Shown: positions 8,720 to 15,940 of the stretch, piece by piece
How the letters are laid out: every line of letters begins with the position of its first letter
How positions within the stretch are numbered: position 1 is the stretch's first letter
Source: Colwellia sp.
Lineage (GTDB): Bacteria; Pseudomonadota; Gammaproteobacteria; Enterobacterales; Alteromonadaceae
DNA: 64,000 nucleotides
Assembly (NCBI RefSeq): GCF_013214175.1
Contig: NZ_JABSPA010000002.1
Coordinates: 930,001 to 994,000 of the forward strand
Reading direction: 5' to 3'
Made by a program: the position numbers and the translations under genes
The notes under the pieces: model-generated
Told to the model about the DNA's origin: nothing
What the model saw: the letters and a program-made list of their open reading frames with translations, nothing else
Database searches by the model: none

Positions 8720-11029
8720 ATGTCAAAAAATAAAGTAAAGAAACGCAGCGGCGCATCCGTTAAAAAAATCTCTCTTTTAGCTCGAATAGCAATCACCTTA
8801 GGTAAATTAACGATTGCGCTCATTTTTGCCTTAGGGATTTATTCAATTTACCTTGATGCTAAGATCAGACAAACCTTTGAAGGACAGCGCTGGCATGTGC
8901 CAGTGCAAGTGTATGGTCAGCTGCAAATATTACAACTAGGAGAGCGTGCAAATCTTGAAGAAATAGCAGAATCACTGATCATTAATGGCTATAAAAAAGT
9001 TAGATATGTTACTCGAGCTGGGCAGTTTGCTTTATTTAAAAAGCGCTTAGCCATTTTTCAACGTCCATTTGATTTTTCCGATGGCGTAAGTCATGCGCAG
9101 CAATTAAGTATTGAAGTTGTCAGTGATATTGTGGTTGCTTTGAGTGTCGATAAACAAGCTGTAGCGCAGCTAACCCTAGAGCCACAGTTATTGGCGCGTT
9201 TAGTGCCAGATAATAAGGAAGACCGCGTACTGGTGTCCCTTGAAGAGCTGCCTAGTCAGTTAATCGATACTTTATTATTAATTGAAGACCGCGATTTTTA
9301 TCACCATCATGGTGTTTCACCTGTAGGGATTTTTCGCGCACTAATTAATAATATTCGAGCAGGACGTACCGTACAAGGTGGCAGTACCTTAACGCAGCAG
9401 CTGGCAAAAAATATGTTTCTTAGTCGAGAGCGAACACTTTCTCGCAAGATTAAAGAAGCACTGATGGCATTAATTTTAGAATATAGGTACAGCAAAGACC
9501 AACTATTAGAAGCCTACATTAATGAAGTCTATTTGGGGCAAAACTATGCCAATGGCGTGTATGGTTTTGGCTTGGCCGCACAGTTTTATTTTGGTAAATC
9601 AATTAATCAATTAAGTAATGCTCAAATGGCTTTATTGATAGCACAAGTCAAAGGACCAAGTTACTACGACCCTTGGCGTCATCCTGAACGTGCGATTGAG
9701 CGCCGTGATCTTGTTTTAAGGTTAATGTTTGAGCAGCACTTGTTATCACTGGCAGACTTTGAACAAGCTGCTGAGTCTACTTTATCTATTCGGTCACATA
9801 GACGCTTAGCTAAAAAAAATTATCCCGCTTATTTGCAACTTGTTAATGCCGAACTCAATCAACATCTTTCAAGTTTTACTCAAAAATCAGGTATTAAAGT
9901 TTTTACCGGCTTTTCGCATCGCAGTCAGCAATTATTAGAGCAAAGTGTTACCGAGCAATTACCACGACTAGAACGACAATATAAACAAAGTGGTTTAGAG
10001 GTCGCCATGGTGGTCACCGATATTGCTAGTGGCGAAATTAGAGCATTGGTTGGTGGTAGGGAAAGTGGCTATGCGGGCTTTAATCGAGCCGTTAACGCTA
10101 AACGTCACATAGGCTCTTTAATTAAACCGGCGATTTATGCTGCGGCATTAGAGCGTTTTCAAGAGTATAACTTTGCTACTATCCTTGATGATAAGGCAAT
10201 AACCTTAAAAAGTGGCTCAGGTAAAAAGTGGCAACCAAAGAATTATGATGGTAAATATCGTGGACAGGTTTCATTAATTGAGGGCTTGGTCTACTCATTG
10301 AATATACCAACGATTAACCTTGGTATGAGCTTAGGTTTAGATAATGTTGCCGATACCATTAAAGCTTTAGGCTTTCAGCATAAACTGCAAATGCGCCCGT
10401 CAGTATTATTAGGCGCAATTAACATGTCACCTTTGGAAGTTAATCAATTGTATTTACCCATTGCTGGCAAAGGTTACGCGAAAAAGAGTCATACCATCAC
10501 CAAAATACTGTCTGCCAAAAATGAGACGTTATGGCAACAGCAGCAACTAAGTGAACAGCGGTTATCTACCAATACCGCCTATTTACTCGATTATGCGCTT
10601 GCCCAAGTGACCGAAAGGGGCACTGCTAAGTCACTGACTTGGCGTTTAAATAATCACAAGGTCGCGGGTAAAACGGGTACTAGTAATGCCTTGCGTGATA
10701 GTTGGTTTGTCGGCTATGACAACAGCCATCTAGTCACTACTTGGCTAGGAAAAGATAACAACGCACCAACAGGATTAACAGGCAGTAGCGGTGCACTAAC
10801 ATTATTCGCCAACTTTATGAAAAAACAGGGTGTGGTAAATAAGGTTACAGAAAAACCTGAAGGTATAGTTATCACTTTGTTTGAGCAACAAACAGGTAAT
10901 GCCGTTACCGAGGAATGTGCCAATACCATGATTTATCCTGCTGTTCGAGCAGGAATCATTACCTCTAAGCAGTGTTTACAAGAAAAAGTCGATCAGCGCT
11001 CTTGGTTTGAGAAAGTCTTTGGCGAGTAG
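8720..11029 (+). CDS. mrcB: Penicillin-binding protein 1B (bifunctional glycosyltransferase/transpeptidase)
   Basis: Polymerises and cross-links peptidoglycan at the inner membrane. The 769 residues run: short basic cytoplasmic tail, one membrane anchor (about 27-45), the UB2H-type segment, a glycosyltransferase family 51 domain (EDRDFYHHHG with the catalytic Glu; GGSTLTQQLAKN), then the transpeptidase domain with SxxK in GSLIKPAIYA, SxN in YSLN and KTG in AGKTGTS. All catalytic motifs are intact. It is probably co-transcribed with hrpB and is followed by a terminator at 11052-11081. The outer-membrane activator LpoB is not seen in the window. Confidence 0.96.
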   Translation: MSKNKVKKRSGASVKKISLLARIAITLGKLTIALIFALGIYSIYLDAKIRQTFEGQRWHVPVQVYGQLQILQLGERANLEEIAESLIINGYKKVRYVTRAGQFALFKKRLAIFQRPFDFSDGVSHAQQLSIEVVSDIVVALSVDKQAVAQLTLEPQLLARLVPDNKEDRVLVSLEELPSQLIDTLLLIEDRDFYHHHGVSPVGIFRALINNIRAGRTVQGGSTLTQQLAKNMFLSRERTLSRKIKEALMALILEYRYSKDQLLEAYINEVYLGQNYANGVYGFGLAAQFYFGKSINQLSNAQMALLIAQVKGPSYYDPWRHPERAIERRDLVLRLMFEQHLLSLADFEQAAESTLSIRSHRRLAKKNYPAYLQLVNAELNQHLSSFTQKSGIKVFTGFSHRSQQLLEQSVTEQLPRLERQYKQSGLEVAMVVTDIASGEIRALVGGRESGYAGFNRAVNAKRHIGSLIKPAIYAAALERFQEYNFATILDDKAITLKSGSGKKWQPKNYDGKYRGQVSLIEGLVYSLNIPTINLGMSLGLDNVADTIKALGFQHKLQMRPSVLLGAINMSPLEVNQLYLPIAGKGYAKKSHTITKILSAKNETLWQQQQLSEQRLSTNTAYLLDYALAQVTERGTAKSLTWRLNNHKVAGKTGTSNALRDSWFVGYDNSHLVTTWLGKDNNAPTGLTGSSGALTLFANFMKKQGVVNKVTEKPEGIVITLFEQQTGNAVTEECANTMIYPAVRAGIITSKQCLQEKVDQRSWFEKVFGE

Positions 11030-11051
11030 TTATGGCATTAACAGTAAATAT

Positions 11052-11081
11052 GAACGCTCAAGAATATCCTGTTGAGCGTTC
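11052..11081 (+). terminator. Intrinsic terminator after mrcB
   Basis: GAACGCTCAA and TTGAGCGTTC form a perfect 10-bp stem around a 10-base loop, followed by TTATTTAG. It lies between convergent mrcB and the DUF3718 gene. Confidence 0.75.
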
Positions 11082-11097
11082 TTATTTAGCCATCATC

Positions 11098-11442
11098 TTA
11101 AAACGTTACTTTAACTTTTGATAATGCCGCAACATCAGTAATACTCACATTACCAATACTTTTTTGTAGTCTAGCTGCGGTTTTATTTGCGCCATAACTT
11201 TCAGCAAAGCTAATGACATCTTGACCATTACAGACTAATTTTAATGCTACGGTTTTATGTTTTAGACGATATCCTTTTGTGGTGCTATTAAGTTTTAAAA
11301 TACTATTGCTCTTAGCGGCTTTACAAACATTAATTAATGCACTTTCTAAATAGGGGTCCATTGCTGCTTGGCTAGGTAAGCTGATAGCTATCAGGGGTAA
11401 AGAGGCAGCAAGAGCAACTAAAGTTTTTTTAATCGTAGTCAT
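11098..11442 (-). CDS. DUF3718-type secreted protein
   Basis: A 114-residue exported protein of unknown function. A clear signal peptide (hydrophobic residues about 8-20, cleavage after PSQA) precedes a short mature domain. Two cysteines (NVCKAA and LVCNGQ) could form a disulfide. The KSN..LKL..TTKGYRL..K.VALKLVCNGQ pattern resembles the DUF3718 family of Shewanella and Colwellia; this assignment is from memory. GGAGA sits 6 bases before the ATG, so the start is well supported. It is convergent with mrcB and divergent from yebG. Confidence 0.8.
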   Translation of the reverse strand: MTTIKKTLVALAASLPLIAISLPSQAAMDPYLESALINVCKAAKSNSILKLNSTTKGYRLKHKTVALKLVCNGQDVISFAESYGANKTAARLQKSIGNVSITDVAALSKVKVTF

Positions 11443-11784
11443 GGTAATTCTCCAAAGTGTTTTTATAATTCGTTAGTGTTTTATGCACCTAGTTATGCAA
11501 GGCACACCATAATAGTGGCCTGTTTTTAGTTAAAAGTTGTAACCATCCACACAGAGGATGTAAGTAAAAATCAATTGTTTCATGTTAGATTTTTGCTAAG
11601 TGATTGATTGCTTGTTTATTCAACATTTAACTTAGGATTTAGCTGAAATTAATATTTACATTTGGTGATAATTTGACATACGAAACTTGCTGTATAAGTA
11701 ATTAATCTTGCGGTAATTGACTAAGCCTATAAAAATTTAGTAGCCTTAGTGGTGTAAAAATAACCTTTTAACTGTTTTCTCACA

Positions 11785-11800
11785 CTGTTTTTATATACAG
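11785..11800 (+). promoter_or_regulatory. LexA (SOS) box upstream of yebG
   Basis: CTGTTTTTATATACAG is a 16-base match to the gammaproteobacterial LexA operator CTG-N10-CAG with an AT-rich centre. It lies 130 bases before the yebG ATG. Since yebG is a LexA-regulated gene in E. coli, site and gene support each other. The rest of the 11443-11929 gap is AT-rich and shows no other feature I can support. Confidence 0.85.
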
Positions 11801-11929
11801 TTTGTATTGGTACTGTGTTATTGTAGCTAAAATTATCGGGAAATAAGTTAATTTAATGCCTTTGGTATTAAGTTCATAACGATGTAGCGAGCGCTAATTG
11901 AGCTCAAATGTAGGAATTGGGGAAAACTA

Positions 11930-12307
11930 ATGGCAGTTGAAAGTCGGTTTGTAGTGATTAGAAACGGGGTAGAGGCGAAAACATTTATGGATAAGAAATC
12001 AGCAGATGAATATGACAAAATGTTGGATATGGCTGATAACTTAAGCCAAGTTTTCTCTCAATCTCCGGTAGCCTTAAGTGATAGTGCTAATGAAGAATTA
12101 AGTATTTATTTAGCGCAACATAGAGATGATGTACTCGTGGCACTATTGGCTAAAAAGCCGACAAAACCAACGGCTAAAAAGGCAACTGAAAAAATAATTG
12201 CTGCATCTATAGCTGAAGTTGTTGAAAATGAAGAGCAAAAGCCTACCGCTAAAGTAAAAAAGAGCAAAGCTAAAACTGCGACTGCAAAATTAAGTGCAGC
12301 AAGTTAA
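11930..12307 (+). CDS. yebG: YebG family DNA damage-inducible protein
   Basis: A 125-residue homologue of E. coli YebG, an SOS-induced protein of unclear mechanism. The N-terminal 70 residues carry the family pattern (MAVESRFVVIRNGVEAKTF, SADEYDKMLDMADNL, a helix with LSIYLAQHRDDVL). The last 50 residues are a Lys/Ala/Thr-rich, probably disordered basic tail (KPTKPTAKKATEK, KVKKSKAKTATAK) that could touch nucleic acid; the E. coli protein lacks such a lysine-rich tail. GGGGA 9 bases upstream supports the start. A LexA box lies upstream. The metallopeptidase gene begins 30 bases downstream and may be co-induced. Confidence 0.92.
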   Translation: MAVESRFVVIRNGVEAKTFMDKKSADEYDKMLDMADNLSQVFSQSPVALSDSANEELSIYLAQHRDDVLVALLAKKPTKPTAKKATEKIIAASIAEVVENEEQKPTAKVKKSKAKTATAKLSAAS

Positions 12308-12337
12308 TCAATGATAAGGTGTTGTGGCTAGTTTTCT

Positions 12338-13093
12338 ATGCTTGAATATCAGCTTATCCGCAGTAAACGTAGAAAGACACTCAGCTTGCAAGTTAAGCAT
12401 GGTCGAGTGACTGTACGTGCTCCTCATTATGTTAAATCAGCTTTCATTGATACTTTTATTCAAGAAAAGTCAGCTTGGTTACAAGCAAAGTTAGTTGAGC
12501 AACAAAGTATTGCTAAGTTTTGTGACTTTAGCCAAGGCGCAAGTTTGCTTTTTTTAGGCGAACAAGTAAGCCTTAATATAGGTACAGCAAAACAAGCGAG
12601 GGTTTTCTTTGCTGATAAACTAGTAACTGATACGGATTTATTGCGTATACAACAACCTGCATTCAGACAACTTAATGTTGTTATTAGTAATAGAGTCAGC
12701 ACTAAACTAGCGAGCGATCTAGCAATAACTAAGCAGGTTAAAAAACAATTAGAAGCTTATTTTAAGCAGCAAGCGGAAAAACTTATTATTGAGCGCCTAG
12801 AAGTCATAAGTGAACGAACGTCTTTAACGCCAACAAAAGTAAATATTCGCCAATATCGAGCACGTTGGGGCAGTTGTAATAATCGCGGTGAAGTAAGTTT
12901 TAATTACTTTTTAATGATGACACCTTTATTTGTCATTGATTACGTTATTATTCATGAACTTTGCCATTTAGAATTCCTCAATCATTCTAAAAGCTTTTGG
13001 CAACTGGTTGAACAACACTCTCCTGATTATCAAAAAGCCAAGCAATGGCTTAGCCATCATCAATCACAATTATATTGGCTAAACCCTAGCTAA
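12338..13093 (+). CDS. YgjP/WLM-type zinc metallopeptidase (DUF45)
   Basis: A 251-residue protein with the DUF45/YgjP architecture: an N-terminal strand-rich part (YQLIRSKRRKTLSLQVKHGR, typical of the family) and a C-terminal gluzincin core, VIIHELCHLEFLNHSKSFW. HELCH is the HExxH zinc-binding and catalytic site, and the downstream NHSKSFW supplies the third ligand region. RWGSCNNRGEVSFN is also conserved in the family. Substrate is unknown. It starts 30 bases after yebG on the same strand, so it may share the SOS-regulated transcript (inference). Confidence 0.9.
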   Translation: MLEYQLIRSKRRKTLSLQVKHGRVTVRAPHYVKSAFIDTFIQEKSAWLQAKLVEQQSIAKFCDFSQGASLLFLGEQVSLNIGTAKQARVFFADKLVTDTDLLRIQQPAFRQLNVVISNRVSTKLASDLAITKQVKKQLEAYFKQQAEKLIIERLEVISERTSLTPTKVNIRQYRARWGSCNNRGEVSFNYFLMMTPLFVIDYVIIHELCHLEFLNHSKSFWQLVEQHSPDYQKAKQWLSHHQSQLYWLNPS

Positions 13094-13242
13094 AGAATAC
13101 AAAACACTCCAAGTTCCATGATCTTAATCACAGATTTAGACAAAGTGCCAACCATTAACTACACTTTCCCCAGTGCTCTTGAATTATAATCACTTTACTA
13201 ACTATTTATCCTCTTTTAATTCAAGTTTGAAAAGGCATTGTG

Positions 13243-13338
13243 ATGAAAATTAATTTACATAGTATCAAAATGATTACTGTTTATAGCAGTTCAGCAATAC
13301 TCTCTCTCGCTTGTGCGTCATTTCTTGTTGGCGGTTAG
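13243..13338 (+). CDS. Possible 31-residue small protein
   Basis: A small open frame starting MKINLHSIKMITVYSSSA and ending CASFLVGG. AAAGG lies 8 bases before the ATG, a good ribosome-binding site. The centre is hydrophobic with a cysteine, so a tiny membrane peptide or a degenerate lipoprotein signal is possible. It sits alone in a 490-base gap and is followed by a terminator at 13500-13538, which would fit a short independent transcript. Without homologues this is only a candidate. Confidence 0.35.
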   Translation: MKINLHSIKMITVYSSSAILSLACASFLVGG

Positions 13339-13499
13339 TCTTCAGTTGACCATAAGATTGCTAAACTTGTAAGCGAAGCTTATTCGCTCTATATTTTTTA
13401 GTAGTTAATTTCATTGACTATTCACTTTAGTCGTCACTGAAAATCTATTATACCTTCAGCTTGAACCTGCTAGTTTTATCCTTATTAGCTCAGTAGCAC

Positions 13500-13538
13500 A
13501 AAAAAAAGCAATTGTTGATTAACAATTGCTTTTTTTTA
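13500..13538 (+). terminator. Bidirectional-type intrinsic terminator
   Basis: A run of A, then AGCAATTGTT-gatt-AACAATTGCT, then eight T. The stem is a perfect 10 bp and continues into A/T pairing. It ends whatever transcript enters from the small open frame or the metallopeptidase gene, 50 bases before the receiver gene. Confidence 0.85.
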
Positions 13539-13586
13539 GGGTAAATTATCCTTAATAAAATAATAATATTTAAGGTCCTTTCTTGT

Positions 13587-13952
13587 ATGAGTCCGTCTGT
13601 ACTTATTTGTGATGATTCTAATATGGCTAGAAAGCAAGTGCTTAGAAGCCTCCCCGAGCAATGGAAAACCTCAGCTCAAACAGCAAACAATGGCGCTGAA
13701 GCCTTGACTCTGTTGCGTGATAATAGCATTGAAGTGTTATTTCTTGATCTTACTATGCCGGGTATTGATGGTATTGGTGTGTTACAAGGCATAAAAAAAT
13801 TGAACCTTAACTGCAGTGTATTTGTTATTTCAGCGGATATTCAACCGGAAATGCAAGCTAAGGTGAAAGCTTTAGGGGCAAAAGAGTTTATACGTAAGCC
13901 GGTAAAACCCGATGTTTTAATCAACCACTTACAACAGCATGGCCTTTTATGA
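13587..13952 (+). CDS. CheY-like single-domain response regulator
   Basis: A stand-alone receiver of 121 residues. The acidic pocket is D9 and D10 (LICDDS), the phospho-acceptor is D54 (LFLDLTMPG), the switch Ser is in VISAD, and the Lys is in IRKPVKP; all key residues are present. There is no output domain, so it must act through protein contacts. Its last four bases overlap the start of the next gene (ATGA), giving translational coupling with a CheC-like phosphatase candidate and then a diguanylate cyclase. The three genes look like one signalling module; no kinase is encoded beside them. Confidence 0.93.
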   Translation: MSPSVLICDDSNMARKQVLRSLPEQWKTSAQTANNGAEALTLLRDNSIEVLFLDLTMPGIDGIGVLQGIKKLNLNCSVFVISADIQPEMQAKVKALGAKEFIRKPVKPDVLINHLQQHGLL

Positions 13953-14557
13953 GTGAATTTCACCTAACTGAAGACCAGCAAGATTGCCTGCAAGAGTTAA
14001 TAAATATTGCTATGGGTCAAGCAAGTGACCAACTTGCTCGTTATCTTGACACCTTTGTTTATTTGAAAGTACCAAGCATTGAAAGCATTGATGCAAAAGA
14101 TTTATTACAAACCTTGAGTCAACAGCAAAATACTATGGCTGTAGTAAGCCAAGGTTTCTTTGGCTATGAAGGCATAAGGGGTGAGGCGCTACTTTCTTAT
14201 CAAGAAGAAGATTCAGGTCGAATTGGTGATTTACTCGGTTATGAGCCTGATGAGTTATCACAGGATGAACAATTAATCGATATTAGCTCTATTTTAACAA
14301 CCACTTTTTTGAATGTATTCGCTCGGCAAATAGACAACCAAATGTCTTATAATGCCCCTAAATTATTGCCAAGTGTGCAAAACTGTTTGTCAGAACATTT
14401 ACAGGAAATGACCTTTAATTGGGACCTAGCGTTAAAAATAAATATAAATTATCAAGTCACTGATTATTCTTTTAATTGCAATATGATCTTATTGATCCCC
14501 GAAACCGCAATAATTAATATCAAAAAGGTACTCGACCGGATTTTAGCAGAGTTTTAA
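13949..14557 (+). CDS. CheC/CheX-type chemotaxis phosphatase-like protein
   Basis: 202 residues with a CheC-like fold. The first site, DCLQELINIAMGQASDQLARYL (D12, E16, N19), matches the CheC phosphatase signature D/S-xxx-E-xx-N. The second, pseudo-symmetric site reads LIDISSILTTTFLN, where the usual Glu and Asn are Asp and Ser, so only one active site looks intact. The likely partner is the receiver encoded directly upstream (overlap ATGA), which it may dephosphorylate. The stop codon overlaps the start of the diguanylate cyclase gene (TAATG). Family membership is fairly clear; activity on this receiver is inferred from gene order. Confidence 0.82.
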   Translation: MSEFHLTEDQQDCLQELINIAMGQASDQLARYLDTFVYLKVPSIESIDAKDLLQTLSQQQNTMAVVSQGFFGYEGIRGEALLSYQEEDSGRIGDLLGYEPDELSQDEQLIDISSILTTTFLNVFARQIDNQMSYNAPKLLPSVQNCLSEHLQEMTFNWDLALKININYQVTDYSFNCNMILLIPETAIINIKKVLDRILAEF

Positions 14558-15564
14558 TGTTAGATTTTAATGCGCTTACAAGCGAAAATAACACCAGCAT
14601 ACAGGCATTGTCTGGGACTGTGCTTAAACAAATAAATACGCAAATTTCCAATCAGATAAATACTGGGGTTTTGGTATTAGATGCTGAATTTAATATTGTG
14701 CTGTGGAATCGTTTTCTGCAAGTACATACAGATAAAGATGCCGCTAATATTATTGGTCAGTCTATATTTATTGCCTTCCCTGAATTGCCTGAACGTTGGT
14801 TAAGCCGAAAGTTAAGTGCTGTTTTACAGCTCAATACCCCAAGCTTTTGTTCTTGGCAACAAAGACATCACTTATTCGAACTACCTCACACTAGACAAAT
14901 CACCACAGATAGTGAATTTATGGCTCAAAATTGTACTTTTTTGCCGATAGATACTGATTGCGAGCATAAACATATCTGCATCTTAATTGAAGATGTCACC
15001 GATGTATGTCATTACCAAGGCCAGTTACAAAAGACCTTAGCAGAGCTCGCTCAAATGAGCCGTATTGATGGATTAACCCAAATTTATAACCGTAGGCATT
15101 GGCAAGATTCACTGGTTCAAGAATATGCAAAGTCACGCCGACATAGCAAGAACCTTTCGCTGATAATGCTTGATTTAGATCACTTTAAGTTACTCAACGA
15201 TAATTATGGTCATCAATGCGGTGATATGGTGTTAATTGAAATCAGTGCTTTAATTAGTTCTTTGCTGAGAGTTGAAGACATCTTTGGTCGTTATGGTGGG
15301 GAAGAGTTTGCCATTATTTTGCCTGAGACAAACTTAACCGGCGCGATGGAGCTTGCCCAGCGTATTTGCCATAGTATTGCAAAAGCCCCGTTACAATATA
15401 ATGGTCAGGTTATCAAGGTAACAGTGAGTTTGGGTGTTGCCCCGCTTAGTAAGCAGACCTCTAGTTATGAAGAGTTGATAACTCATGCCGATTTAGCTTT
15501 ATATCAAGCTAAAGCACAAGGGCGAAATCAAGTCTGTAGTGCCACTAACATGGCGACTGCTTAG
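14557..15564 (+). CDS. PAS-GGDEF diguanylate cyclase
   Basis: 335 residues, no membrane segment. A PAS-like sensor region (about 30-150; NTGVLVLDAEFNIVLWNRF) is followed by a GGDEF domain (about 165-330). The active site is RYGGEEFAIILPE, so catalytic residues are present. RVED five residues before GGEEF is the RxxD inhibitory site, so product inhibition by c-di-GMP is expected. DGLTQIYNRRHW and DLDHFKLLND are the other classic motifs. It is third in the operon with the receiver and CheC-like protein, suggesting that c-di-GMP output is controlled by that pair (inference). Confidence 0.94.
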   Translation: MLDFNALTSENNTSIQALSGTVLKQINTQISNQINTGVLVLDAEFNIVLWNRFLQVHTDKDAANIIGQSIFIAFPELPERWLSRKLSAVLQLNTPSFCSWQQRHHLFELPHTRQITTDSEFMAQNCTFLPIDTDCEHKHICILIEDVTDVCHYQGQLQKTLAELAQMSRIDGLTQIYNRRHWQDSLVQEYAKSRRHSKNLSLIMLDLDHFKLLNDNYGHQCGDMVLIEISALISSLLRVEDIFGRYGGEEFAIILPETNLTGAMELAQRICHSIAKAPLQYNGQVIKVTVSLGVAPLSKQTSSYEELITHADLALYQAKAQGRNQVCSATNMATA

Positions 15565-15703
15565 TATAAATATCAGAGTCAGCTTTAATTTTATGCAAAA
15601 CAACCGTTAAAAATAAGCTTTTATGCATAAATTATAACGTTTTATTTAATATTTATTGTTATTAATGATTGACAGATATCTTCACTTAAGGCACTTTAGA
15701 GTT

Positions 15704-15781
15704 ATGAAAATAAGCAACAGCCACAATACCAATATTATTATTACCACCACCACCCTTATTAGGATGGCGGTCGCTGGCTAA
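15704..15781 (+). CDS. thrL: thr operon leader peptide
   Basis: A 25-residue leader whose middle reads TNIIITTTTLI: five Thr and five Ile codons in all. This is the sensor of a Thr/Ile attenuator: ribosome stalling at these codons when charged tRNA is scarce favours an antiterminator. The attenuator hairpin lies 27 bases after the stop, and thrA starts about 160 bases after the stop. Too short for usual gene finders, but composition and position make it convincing. The ribosome-binding site is weak (AGAG). Confidence 0.92.
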   Translation: MKISNSHNTNIIITTTTLIRMAVAG

Positions 15782-15807
15782 CGTGTAAAAAATAACAATT
15801 TTATCGA

Positions 15808-15840
15808 AGCCCGTGACCTGAAAAGGTTACGGGCTTTTTT
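15808..15840 (+). terminator. Transcription attenuator of the thr operon
   Basis: AGCCCGTGACC and GGTTACGGGCT form an 11-bp stem (one G-U pair) around a 5-base loop, followed by a run of T. It sits between the Thr/Ile-rich leader and thrA and so is the rho-independent attenuator. Confidence 0.92.
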
Positions 15841-15940
15841 ATATTTACGATGAATAGTTTTAACTCTAAAGTTAATTGACGGCTAATAGCCAAACTGACA
15901 AAAGAGTTTCTCTTTATTGTTCTTTACCAAGGAAAAAAAC

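Noticed and set aside
15669-15697. TTGACA promoter for the thr operon
   Set aside because: TTGACA at 15669 would put the -10 at about 15692 with a poor hexamer (CACTTT) and almost no leader before the thrL start, so I do not call it.
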